Positions 20,726 through 28,444 of a stretch of 64,000 bases of DNA are shown here, in pieces (position 1 is the stretch's first letter; each line of letters starts with the position of its first letter). A model generated the notes under the pieces. The model did no database searches, had not been told where the DNA came from, and saw only the letters and a list, made by a program, of their open reading frames with translations. Source of the DNA: CAVUWL01 sp963787415 (GTDB lineage: Bacteria; Actinomycetota; Thermoleophilia; Solirubrobacterales; 70-9); the NCBI GenBank assembly GCA_963787415.1, contig CAWBCO010000002.1:124001-188000 (forward strand), given 5' to 3'. Position numbers and translations under genes: made by a program.

Positions 20726-21544
20726 ATGCCGACTGCTATTTGCGCCTCAACGTCCAACGATTCCGACCGCAACCTCAGCTACGTGCGCAGGGGCAGGGGA
20801 GAGCCGTTACTGATGATCCAGGGGATGAGCGCCACCCACCTCGCCTGGGGCCAGCCCTTCTCCTCCCTGCTGGAGGAGAGCTTCGACTGTATTGCCTTCG
20901 ACAATCGGGGAATCGGGCACTCGGGACCGGCCGCAGAGCAATTCACGATCGCCGACCTCGCCGGCGATGCACTCGGCCTCCTCGATGCGCTCGAAGTCGA
21001 GCGGGCGCATGTGCTCGGGGTCTCGATGGGAGGGATGATCGCCCAGGAGCTGGCGCTCGGAGACCCTGACCGGGTCAGCTCCCTCACACTCGGCGCGACC
21101 TACTGCGGTGGGCCCGGGTCCCGGCTGATGGACCCTGCCGACTTCAGAGGGCTCGTCGAGGCGATGGCCTCCGGGGATCGAGGCCGGGTGATCGCGGCGA
21201 TGTGGGAGCTGAACCTCTCCCCCACCTTTCGCGAGGATGAGAGCCGCTTCGGCGCCTTCGCTGAGATGGCGAAAGCCCTCTCATCTCCGCGGAAGACGAC
21301 CGCCTTCCAGGTGCAGGCCGTCACCCGCCATGACACCAGCGCGCGCTTGGCCGACCTCAAGCCTGCGACCCTGGTCATCCACGGCAGCGAGGATCGCGTG
21401 CTGAACGTCGTTAACGGGCGATTGGTGGCATCGCTGATCGCGGCCCGGCTGGAGCTGTTGGAGGGCATCGGCCACATGTTCTGGTGGGAGCAATCCGAGC
21501 ACTCCGCTGCTTTGGTCCGAGACCACGCAATGGCCCACGCTTGA
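20726..21544 (+). CDS. alpha/beta-fold hydrolase
   Basis: 272 residues. The nucleophile elbow 'GVSMGG' (Ser near residue 95), the acid in 'VIHGSEDRVL' and the histidine in 'GIGHMFWWE' form the catalytic triad in the usual order; 'FDNRGIGHS' after the second strand is also typical. Family members hydrolyse esters, lactones and similar bonds. Next to a Baeyer-Villiger-type monooxygenase a lactone-hydrolase role is attractive but inferred. It is divergent from tetR, shares the palindromic operator, and is followed after ten bases by the MpaB-type gene. Confidence 0.92.
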   Translation: MPTAICASTSNDSDRNLSYVRRGRGEPLLMIQGMSATHLAWGQPFSSLLEESFDCIAFDNRGIGHSGPAAEQFTIADLAGDALGLLDALEVERAHVLGVSMGGMIAQELALGDPDRVSSLTLGATYCGGPGSRLMDPADFRGLVEAMASGDRGRVIAAMWELNLSPTFREDESRFGAFAEMAKALSSPRKTTAFQVQAVTRHDTSARLADLKPATLVIHGSEDRVLNVVNGRLVASLIAARLELLEGIGHMFWWEQSEHSAALVRDHAMAHA

Positions 21545-21554
21545 GACAAGACAT

Positions 21555-22478
21555 ATGACTCAGGTCACTACCAGATCGGCGCAGAACGCCCACTACTTTC
21601 CTCCCCGCCGCTCGATGGCGCGCCGGGTCCACGGTGAGCGCTCGGTCGGGCTGCTTTACGGGCAGCGAGCGCTTTTGATCGGAGCGCTGGAACCGCTCAC
21701 CTACACCGCCACCATGCTGAGCACCCGCTCTGCCGAGCGCCCCTTCGAGCGGCTCGCCCGCACGGCGAAGATTCAGGAGACGGTGCTGCTCGGAAGTTGC
21801 GAGGAAGCAGACGCGGCGCTGGCCGCAGTCCATCGCGTCCATGAACGAGTCAAGGGCAAGCTGCCAGAGGCAGCGGGCTCCCATGTCGCGGGCACCCCCT
21901 ACTCGGCCGTTGATCCGGAGTTGATGCTATGGACGTTGGCGGTGATCGCCGACTCGGGGCGAGCGATATATGAAACTCTCGTCGGAGCCTTGAGCGAAAG
22001 CGAGCGCGAGGATCTCTGGCAGGACTACGTGCGCTTTGGCGAGTTGTTCGGATTAGCGAGTACCGAGGTGCCGGGGAGCCACCGCGAGTTCGAGGCGTGG
22101 TGGAAGGGAAAGCTGGCTTCGCCCGAGTTACATGCGACGCCCCACGCCTTGGAGATGGCACCCCTGGTCGCCTTCCACCAGCCGGTGCCGGCGGCGGGTC
22201 GCGCCAACCTCCTCGCCATAAACCACATCATCAAGGGAACGCTGCCGCCACAAGTGCGCGAGATCTTCGGGATCCGCTGGAGTGGCGCACACGAGGCAAG
22301 CTTTCGCTCGCTCAGCGCCGCCCATCGCCGCGCCCGCCATCTCTTCCCTCATCGGGTGCGTCGTGGCCGCAATGACACCTTCTTCGACGTGGTGAGCCGC
22401 ACCGAGCGACGGCGGGGGGGAACGGTCACGCCGAAGATGGGAGCCAACGGACCTCCGAACCACACCGCCCTGAAGTGA
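21555..22478 (+). CDS. oxygenase MpaB family (DUF2236) protein
   Basis: 307 residues. The sequence follows the MpaB/rubber-oxygenase catalytic domain plan: 'ARRVHGERSVGLLYGQRALL', 'QETVLLGSCEEADAALAAV', 'YSAVDPELMLWTLAVIADS' and a C-terminal 'PPQVREIFGIRWSGAHE'. Family members bind haem b and cleave polyisoprenoids or related chains, or are uncharacterised. It starts ten bases after the hydrolase stop, so both probably share the TetR-controlled promoter. Its last 299 bases lie inside the 496-bp repeat whose second copy starts at 35836, where only this 3' end survives. Confidence 0.88.
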   Translation: MTQVTTRSAQNAHYFPPRRSMARRVHGERSVGLLYGQRALLIGALEPLTYTATMLSTRSAERPFERLARTAKIQETVLLGSCEEADAALAAVHRVHERVKGKLPEAAGSHVAGTPYSAVDPELMLWTLAVIADSGRAIYETLVGALSESEREDLWQDYVRFGELFGLASTEVPGSHREFEAWWKGKLASPELHATPHALEMAPLVAFHQPVPAAGRANLLAINHIIKGTLPPQVREIFGIRWSGAHEASFRSLSAAHRRARHLFPHRVRRGRNDTFFDVVSRTERRRGGTVTPKMGANGPPNHTALK

Positions 22479-22675
22479 AAAGCATGATTCGTCCCGAAGG
22501 GGCGAATGTTCCTTGCTGCCCTGCTCGAGCAGCTGGTCATAGGGGACGCAGAAGGCAGGCAGTCGAGAAGCCCAGGACTGTTTGCTTCGGTAATCGAGGT
22601 GCCGGCGATCTCTGGCACGCACTTGCTGTGACCGTGGGCGTCCATGTGGGGTGGAGTCAGCAGACGCATTCGGGC
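22180..22675 (+). repeat. 496-bp direct repeat, copy A
   Basis: Matches 35836-36331 with no indel and one mismatch noticed (G at 22374, A at 36030). It contains the 3' end of the MpaB-type gene plus a downstream stretch with a monooxygenase remnant on the other strand. Both ends fall abruptly in unrelated flanks and no inverted ends or transposase are present, so it looks like a simple segmental duplication. Confidence 0.9.
22479..22672 (-). pseudogene. flavin monooxygenase C-terminal remnant (copy A)
   Basis: On the minus strand 'HMDAHGHSKCVPEIAGTSI' resembles 'HMDARGFDKCVPEISGASI' of the intact monooxygenase at 15.6 kb. Further along, in another frame, 'PYDQLLEQGSKEH' resembles 'SLDQLPKQGNRDP'. 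The start, FAD motifs and a continuous frame are missing. It is a relic of a second monooxygenase gene. Confidence 0.7.
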
Positions 22676-22722
22676 GAATGGCGGCGGTCAGTTCTCCCGA
22701 TGCGGTGCCTGCGTTGCCCACC

Positions 22723-22736
22723 CGAACGCATGTTCG
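22723..22736. promoter_or_regulatory. LexA-like (Cheo-box) site in a short repeat
   Basis: CGAACGCATGTTCG fits the Gram-positive SOS operator consensus CGAACRNRYGTTYC except at the last base. It lies in a roughly 35-bp sequence that recurs at 45566-45600. The nearest downstream gene on the plus strand is the DUF433 antitoxin at 22870. LexA control is inference. Confidence 0.4.
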
Positions 22737-22869
22737 CATAGGAGCCGTTCTGAGGGCGCGAGGCCTGAGGAGGAGGGATTGGCCGTATTCGGGGCGAATA
22801 GGCGCCAAGAGGACTATCAGGGCTCACGGCTCTCGCCGATGGGCGACGCGACCTCTACTCTCCAACCCA

Positions 22870-23496
22870 ATGGCCTTCCCGGTCCCAATTGCAAGCGTCC
22901 TAACCGGTGCAAGCCCGAGGCAACTCGGCTACTGGCGCAGGGCTACGGCAACAGACGAGCCGTTGCTCGTCCCTACTGCCAAGCGCAGCGGGCGCTATCT
23001 CTACAGCTGGGCAGATATCGTGGCGCTTCGGACGATTGTGTATCTGAGAGAGCAGAAGTCACTCCCGAAGATTCGGCGTGCTGTGAAAACCCTACGCGAG
23101 CTTGAGGCACGCGAGTGGGGTCACTTGGGCCGATATCGCCTTGTACGGACCGCAGAGACAATCATCGTCCGAACCCCAAAGGGGGAAATCCTCGACTTGG
23201 AACGATCTCCAGCGACGATCTTGGATGAGACCTTGATGGCCGACGTGCTCGGCCCCTTTGAGTCCCAGGGGCGAAACGTCCCGGCGCTGGAGAGGCCGCG
23301 CCCGTTCCTTATCGTCAATCCCGCGATCTTGGACGGCTACCCGGTGATTGCCGGCAGCCGGGTGCCGTTCCACCTTGTGGCAGCACTAGCCGACGAGGGT
23401 GCGGCAGCGAGTGAGATTTTGGAGGCTTATCCTTCGGTCGATGCCCGTGGCATCCCAGATTCGCAGTGGTTCGCGGATCAGGTGGCCGCGGCATAA
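22870..23496 (+). CDS. DUF433 antitoxin with MerR-like N-terminal domain
   Basis: 208 residues from ATG 22870; a longer reading from 22651 would run through the end of the 496-bp repeat and has no family resemblance. Residues about 8-75 resemble a MerR-type winged helix ('ASPRQLGYWRRATATDE', 'YLYSWADIVALRTIVYLRE'). Residues about 140-205 are DUF433 ('NPAILDGYPVIAGSRVPF' and 'SEILEAYPSVDARGI'). DUF433 proteins commonly pair with DUF5615 PIN-like toxins, and such a gene follows after 13 bases, though interrupted by a stop codon. Confidence 0.85.
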   Translation: MAFPVPIASVLTGASPRQLGYWRRATATDEPLLVPTAKRSGRYLYSWADIVALRTIVYLREQKSLPKIRRAVKTLRELEAREWGHLGRYRLVRTAETIIVRTPKGEILDLERSPATILDETLMADVLGPFESQGRNVPALERPRPFLIVNPAILDGYPVIAGSRVPFHLVAALADEGAAASEILEAYPSVDARGIPDSQWFADQVAAA

Positions 23497-23509
23497 AGCA
23501 GGCACGCTC

Positions 23510-23953
23510 GTGAAGCTTCTCTTAGACGAGGGGCTTCCCGTGCAACTACTGGAGCCGCTCAGGAGAAACCATGAGCACACATTTGCCCACGTCGAGGAGT
23601 TGGGATGGAAGGGGAAGCTAGATCACTTCCTGTTCGCCGATGCGGCCAAATAAGGTTTCGACGCGATCATCGCACTCGACCTCGATCAGCTTTCGGATCG
23701 CACGGAGTGGAAAGCTCTCCGAAAATCGAAGCTCCATCACATCGGGGTCAAGCAGGGACGCACGGTGAAGGGCACCAAGGGACTTGCTCGGATAATGGCC
23801 TCGATCATCGCAGCAATCCCCTACGTGATCGAGGAACTCGGAAGCGTGGAACAGCAAAGAATCGTCGAAGTTGCACTTCTGAGCGGTGGTGTTCGTCATC
23901 AGAGCTTTGTCGCAAACCGTGAGAATGGCCCCTACCCATATTGGCGCCCGTAG
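23510..23953 (+). pseudogene. DUF5615 (PIN-like) toxin with in-frame stop
   Basis: GTG at 23510 opens a 148-codon frame: 'VKLLLDEGLPVQLLEPLRRN' carries the early Asp of DUF5615 PIN-like proteins and 'GFDAIIALDLDQL' the second acidic motif. At 23651-23653 a TAA interrupts the frame between 'FADAAK' and 'GFDAII', while the same frame continues cleanly to 23953, so this is a substitution and not an indel. A 47-residue product would lack the second acidic motif. The toxin is probably inactive although the DUF433 partner is intact. Confidence 0.8.
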
Positions 23954-24028
23954 CCTAGATCCGCTGGACTCCCTAGAGCAATTCGCTTCTGGCGCAGATT
24001 CTGTAATGACGAGAGCCTAATGTAGGTT

Positions 24029-25072
24029 CTAGCGTAGTGTGACGTTCACCTTCGAGCCCGGGGTTAGAACAGTCCCCGGCTTGGGCTTCTGAGTCTTCAC
24101 CTTCGCTGAGGCGCTCTTTTTGCCCTTCACCTTGCCGAGCTTGCATTGGGCCTTTAGAAGTGCCTTCTTGGCAGCCTTCAGCTTCTTGCCCGTGAGCTTG
24201 GGGACGGTGCAGGAGACTTTGGCGGGCAATGGCTGGGGTACCGGTGGCGCTGTATAGGTGAACCGATCGGCTGAGCTGGTCGCAGTCGTTCCAGCCGCAG
24301 TCGTGACGCTGGTATCGACTGGCCCTGGCGTCGAGTTGGCCGGGGCCATCGCGGTTATCTGGGTTTCGGAGTTGACGGTGTAGGTCGTGGCCGCAACCCC
24401 GCCAAAGGTCACCCTACTGGCTCCCTCCAAGCCTGTGCCGGTGATCGTGACTGATGTGCCGCCATTGGTCGAGCCGGATGGAGGATTGACCGCGGTGATC
24501 GCAGGTGCCGGTTGAACTTCTGCGTTGAAGGCAAACTCACCGGGTGCTTGCAGGTTGAGGGGACCGCTTCCGGTTTCCGGTAGCGCGGGCTGAGCTCCTT
24601 CAATCTCGGCGCCAACGACACCAAAATATCCAATCTCGACGCTGGTGCTCGAGTTTTCGAGGGTCACAAGTTCACCAGCCTCGATCGCCAAGTCGGTCGT
24701 GAACGTCTGTAGCCCGGTGCTCGTCGGGGTTTCGAAGCTGCTTTGTGCAGTGCCTTCGTATTTACCACCCCCAATTGCGTGCAGGACACGCACTCTCAGA
24801 GCTCCACCGGAGGCGTCAAGGACATGCCAGCGAACGACCTTTCCGCTTATTGGGGAGCTTGTATGCGTACCAGCCTCCGGCAGCGTGGCATCAAATGCAG
24901 TGCATACGGGGCTGCACATGTTCACAGAGGCAAATGTCGCAGTCAGCGGACTCCCAACGACCACACCTGCTGCCTGCGCGCCAGCCGGGAAGAGCATCAG
25001 GGCGCACACGGCAGTAGCGGCCAGGTAGCCAACGCGAACAGGGACGGGGGGAAGCTTGCGTGAGGGTTGCAT
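24029..25072 (-). CDS. secreted TIG/PASTA-domain surface protein, module A
   Basis: 347 residues from ATG 25072; the same frame is open further upstream but only as antisense of the insertion sequence. A signal peptide ends near residue 32 ('ALMLFPAGAQAAG'). Residues about 33-190 form a beta-rich domain ('SPISGKVVRWHVLDAS'). A TIG/IPT domain follows ('AVNPPSGSTNGGTSVTITG'), then a C-terminal PASTA-like unit ('CTVPKLTGKKLKAAKKALL', 'QKPKPGTVLTPGSKVNVTL'). PASTA units bind peptidoglycan in other proteins, so wall attachment is plausible. Paralogs are at 46389-47438 and 61036-63611. Confidence 0.9.
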   Translation of the reverse strand: MQPSRKLPPVPVRVGYLAATAVCALMLFPAGAQAAGVVVGSPLTATFASVNMCSPVCTAFDATLPEAGTHTSSPISGKVVRWHVLDASGGALRVRVLHAIGGGKYEGTAQSSFETPTSTGLQTFTTDLAIEAGELVTLENSSTSVEIGYFGVVGAEIEGAQPALPETGSGPLNLQAPGEFAFNAEVQPAPAITAVNPPSGSTNGGTSVTITGTGLEGASRVTFGGVAATTYTVNSETQITAMAPANSTPGPVDTSVTTAAGTTATSSADRFTYTAPPVPQPLPAKVSCTVPKLTGKKLKAAKKALLKAQCKLGKVKGKKSASAKVKTQKPKPGTVLTPGSKVNVTLR

Positions 25073-25142
25073 GGTGCAGGAGCCTAGCCGAGCATCCGGA
25101 TCGCCGGCAAACCGGCTAAAACAGCCGCTTAGATGGCGAGAA

Positions 25143-25171
25143 GACCCAGACAGCGTGGTGCCATCCGGGCT
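25143..25171 (-). promoter_or_regulatory. conserved intergenic hairpin, module A
   Basis: An imperfect stem with the conserved loop core CGTGGTGCCATCCG (plus-strand reading) lies between the upstream secreted-protein gene and the TIG/PASTA gene. The same element occurs at 47509-47538 and 63689-63718. It may be a terminator or part of a structured leader. Confidence 0.6.
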
Positions 25172-25253
25172 ACTAGCGCCTAAAACGAGCGTCGGTTTGA
25201 GGCCAACGTGACGCAGCGGAAGGGCTCTTTCGCGCCCGTAGATTGAAAGCTTA

Positions 25254-26935
25254 CCCACATCTTGCACCAAGCGCCTCGCCTGAACCAGCCTGAGCAGCAA
25301 GATTCCGCCTCCCGAGCGGGGAAAATGTGGTTGTCGAGACCCATTTCCCAACTCAGGAGGCTTCACCTTGAAGGTGAATCGAAACGGAGTGATTGAAACC
25401 GTAGAGGTGACAGCGGACGGCGAGGGATTCTGCTCGCAGGCCGGCGCTCTCTTACTCACCAACCTGGCCGACCGGCTGGGACTAACGGTGGCGCTCACCG
25501 AGGCCCTCGCCCCGACCCGCCAGCGCCGCTCCGCCCACACCGATGGCGAGGTGTTGCGCGATCTGATCGTCACCCTGATCCAGGGTGGCGAGCACCTCTC
25601 AGACCTCGCTGCGCTGCGCGACCAGCCCGACCTCTTCGGCGATGTCGCCTCAGACTCCACCGCCTTTAGGGTGCTGGAGCGGATCGGGCCCGCCGAGCTG
25701 GAGGGCATCCGTGCCGCCCGCAAGGCGGCCCGGCAGCGTGCCTTTGCCCTCGGCGCCCGGCCCGCTCGGTTCGTCCTCGACGTCGACGCGACCCTGCTCG
25801 GCTCTCACTCCGACAAGGAGCAGGCGGCAGGCAATTACAAGGGAGGCTTCGGCTTTCACCCGATGCTCTGCTACCTCGACGGCTCCGAGGGGGCGCTGGA
25901 CGGGGTCCTGCGGCCCGGCAACGCCGGAGCCAACACCGGGGCCGACCAGGTCGAGGCGGTTGAGCTCGCGCTCGAGCAGCTGCCGGGTGCGGCGATGGAC
26001 ACAGAGGTCTCACTGCGCGGCGACGCAGCCGCCTGCGTGCACGAGTTGATCGAGTTCTGCCGTGAGGGCGACATCCGCTTCTCGGTCGGGCACGATCTCA
26101 GCGCCGAGGTGCGAGAGGCGATCGGGGAGGTGCCCGATCGCGCCTGGGTGGGGGCGGTCTGCCAGGACGGGGAGGCGACGGCCGATCACCCGAGCCGCCC
26201 CCGCGAGGCCTACGTCGCCGAGCTCACCGACCTGGTCGACCTCTCCGCCTGGCCCTCTGGCTCGCGCCTGATCTGTCGCCGCGAGCGCGCCCACCCCGGC
26301 GCCCAGCTCTCCCTGATCGACACCGACGGCTGGCGCCACCAGTGCTTCCTCACCGACCAGGGTGGAGAGGATCTCGCAGAGCTCGACCGCCTCCACCGCG
26401 CCCACGCCCACGTCGAGCAGCGGATCGAGGATTTCAAAAGCGCTGGGGCTCTCAAAGCTTCCCTTTCGCAGCTTCGCGATGAACGAGGCCTGGATGCAGC
26501 TGGTGCTCGCCGCCCAGGACCTGTTCGGCTATACCAAGGAGCTGACACTCACGGGCGATCTCGCCAGGGCGAAGCCGCAGACGCTTCGCTACCGGCTGCT
26601 GCACCAGGCCGGGCGGCTGGCCCGCTCGGGGCGGCGCACCCGCCTTCGCCTGGCGCGGCGCTGGCCCTGGGCGGAGGACCTCGCCGCCGCCTGCGCTTGC
26701 CTTGACGCCCTGCCCTCACCGGCGGGGTGAGCCCGCCGGCTCCGGAGCTCACAGCGCGGCGTCGCCGCGCCGGTGGTCCCTGCGCGGACCACCTCCCCAC
26801 TTGCAAGCCGGCCGGGGCGGAGGGCCCGATCGGCACTACGGGGCCGCCGGCGGACCACACTTGGAAGCTGACACCCACCGTTACCCTCGGTGAGCCGATT
26901 GAGCTCACTCGAGTGAGTTTATTGCAGGATCTGGG
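25254..26935 (+). mobile_element. IS1380-family insertion sequence, 1682 bp
   Basis: The ends are imperfect inverted repeats: CCCACATCTTGCACCAA at the left and, on the other strand, CCCAGATCCTGCAATAA at the right (13 of 17 match). The element is flanked by 4-bp direct repeats CTTA (25250-25253 and 26936-26939), the usual target duplication size of the IS1380 family, and its length is also typical. Deleting it restores the reading frame of the interrupted secreted-protein gene. Confidence 0.92.
25368..26730 (+). pseudogene. IS1380-family transposase, one frameshift
   Basis: ATG 25368 reads 'GEGFCSQAGALLLTNLADRL', then 'FVLDVDATLLGSHSDKEQA' and 'HVEQRIEDFKSAG', the DDE-type transposase pattern of this family (first Asp in 'LDVDAT', Glu in the 'EQRIEDFK' helix). 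The GGGG at 26445-26448 appears to hold one surplus G; with three, the frame continues 'AGLSKLPFRSFAMNEAW' and ends at 26730 for about 454 residues. Without correction the product keeps the acidic residues but ends in an unrelated Pro/Arg-rich tail at 26705. Regulated frameshifting is not typical of IS1380 elements, so error or inactivation is more likely. Confidence 0.88.
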
Positions 26936-27673
26936 CTTAAGGCGAGCCCACCTTGATCCGCCGCCGCTATTTGGGCCACGCTGCTGGGGTACTGAGGTTC
27001 CGTCCACTCCTGTTCCGGCTCTGATTGCAGTCGGTGCTCGAACATGACCAGCTCTCCCGCTGTCGGCAGCCGGAGTTTGCTCTCCGCGCAAGTAGAAAAG
27101 GCACCGAACCATTCTTCCGGTTCCCGAGCGGACCCTTGAAAGCAAACACCTCCTGCGAGTTCCATCCCCGCCGAGCACTGAAGCTTGGAAACGCTGGTGA
27201 GCTGATCCGCCGACTGACCATCGAGTGTCTGGGCGTTTTCTGCGGTCGATGCAGTTGTCGCTGTAGTCGCTTTGGTTGCACTCGGCACCGCACCCAACGT
27301 GGAGAGGTTGATCTGCGTTCCGGTCAGCGAGCCGTTCGCTACCTGGGTGCCGGTGATCGCGCCATTCTTGATTTTTGCTGCGGTGACTGCCTGATTCTTG
27401 ATCTGCTTTGTGCCGACCGAGTTCTTGCCGAGCTTCGTGGCTGCGAAAGCCGCTCATCCACCCAGTAGGAGGAAGACGGCGATCGTAGACATCACGTTGG
27501 CATAGGTGAGTTTGCTGCGAATCGTTTTCACGCGGGATCTCCCCTTCCTAGTGATTGACGAGCTGGATCAGCCTATGCCGGAGCCCCAGACCGTGCTGGG
27601 AGCTCTTGGGCGCTGATTGAAAGAAGCTCTCGGTGTGGGGATCGGAGGGTGCATCAAGGACTAGGCTCCGGGT

Positions 27674-27960
27674 ATGCCGCAATTCAGGATCACCTGCCGG
27701 GCTGCGCTCGATGAGAAGGTAATCGCCAATCTCGACGCCGAGGGCGTCTATTGGTATGCCGGCTTGACCAACCAGGCAGGATCAAAGCTCCGACGCCACC
27801 ATTTGAAGATCGAGGCGACGAACATCGATGAAGCAGTCGAGCGCGGCCGTGACGCGATCCAAGGGCCCCCGCCCTCGAGCCGTTTGCTGGTGATGTCAAT
27901 GAGGAGTTGTGGGCCTGTTTGCAATTGGCGATAATTTCGAAGTCCTAGCGGTCATTGCAG
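27674..27960 (+). CDS. conserved small hypothetical protein, possible frameshift
   Basis: ATG 27674 gives 'MPQFRITCRAALDEKVIANL' and 'KLRRHHLKIEATNIDEAVE', an alpha/beta-like pattern. The frame stops at 27934 after a Pro/Ser-rich end, while from about 27868 the next frame reads 'ALEPFAGDVNEELWACLQLA' to about 27960, which looks more protein-like. A one-base indel in the run of C at about 27865 would join them. No known family. Confidence 0.45.
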
Positions 27961-28193
27961 TGGACCGATAAAGGGGCCGGCCAGCTCTGCTGACTCTCCC
28001 TCTCTTGGGCAGTGTGGAAATAGGCCTCAAGTTGCCCAAGTCACGAGGATTTGCTGCCAAGGAGTTTGCGATCGCGCTGACAGGGAAGTCAAGACCAATG
28101 AGGAGCAGGTCTGACGCTTAGAGCAGTGAGGCAACCGGCTAGTGGCGAACCGCTTCCACTCTTAAAATCTAACGAAATAGGAGGCTCCACACA

Positions 28194-28370
28194 GTGGGCG
28201 ATAAGAACGTTGACAAGGCAAAGGGCCGCGTTAAGGAGGCCGCTGGCGCGCTCAAGGGAGATAAAAACCTGAAGGACCGCGGACGTGGCGACCAAGCGAA
28301 GGGCTCGGCTAAGAATGCAATTGACAAGGTTGCCGATAAGCTCACCCCAAAGAAGGGCGCCCAAAAGTAA
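28194..28370 (+). CDS. CsbD-family stress protein
   Basis: A 58-residue protein from GTG 28194, with a strong ribosome binding site AGGAGG at 28179-28184. 'DKAKGRVKEAAGALKGDKNL' and 'GRGDQAKGSAKNAIDKVADK' match the CsbD repeat pattern of small, highly charged, general-stress proteins. It is monocistronic, with a hairpin just downstream. Its neighbours towards 34 kb include other stress-type small genes. Confidence 0.88.
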   Translation: MGDKNVDKAKGRVKEAAGALKGDKNLKDRGRGDQAKGSAKNAIDKVADKLTPKKGAQK

Positions 28371-28372
28371 GC

Positions 28373-28397
28373 AAAGGGTGCACAGGCCCCTTTTCCG
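28373..28397 (+). terminator. probable terminator after csbD-like gene
   Basis: AAAGGG and CCCTTT pair around a nine-base loop, followed by TTCC. It starts two bases after the stop codon. Confidence 0.5.
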
Positions 28398-28444
28398 TAG
28401 CGGGTGGGGCGATCTATAGGCCTGCTACCGCGGCGAATCGGACC

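Larger units (their letters stand above)
25180..27531 (-). pseudogene. 'RSKLTYANVM' secreted repeat protein, module A, split by IS1380 element
   Basis: GTG 27531 starts 'VKTIRSKLTYANVMSTIAV'; a TGA at 27454-27456 replaces the third Gly codon of 'LLLGGG' seen in the paralog at 47564-48262. The frame then continues ('KIKNGAITGTQVANGSLTG') to the insertion point at 26939. Removing 25254-26935 and one CTTA copy rejoins the frame exactly: 'GGLALSFQSTGAKEPFRCVT' and a stop at 25180-25182. So the ancestral gene coded for about 230 residues: a signal/anchor segment, short 'GTQ' repeats and a C-terminal domain with paired cysteines. It is now broken twice. Confidence 0.85.

Noticed and set aside
22128..22808. 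226-codon minus-strand frame across the 496-bp repeat (and its counterpart at 35589-36383)
   Set aside because: It is mostly antisense to the MpaB gene end; only the short monooxygenase-like pieces inside it are meaningful.
22651..22869. Longer start for the DUF433 protein at 22651
   Set aside because: It would begin inside the 496-bp repeat and add 73 residues without family resemblance; the ATG at 22870 fits the MerR-like domain.
25073..25179. Known riboswitch class in the module leaders
   Set aside because: I compared by eye with c-di-GMP and c-di-AMP riboswitch consensus motifs and found no match; left as an unclassified conserved leader.
25369..25723. N-terminal extension of the module A TIG/PASTA protein up to 25723
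   Set aside because: The extra residues are antisense to the IS1380 transposase; the signal peptide starts at ATG 25072.
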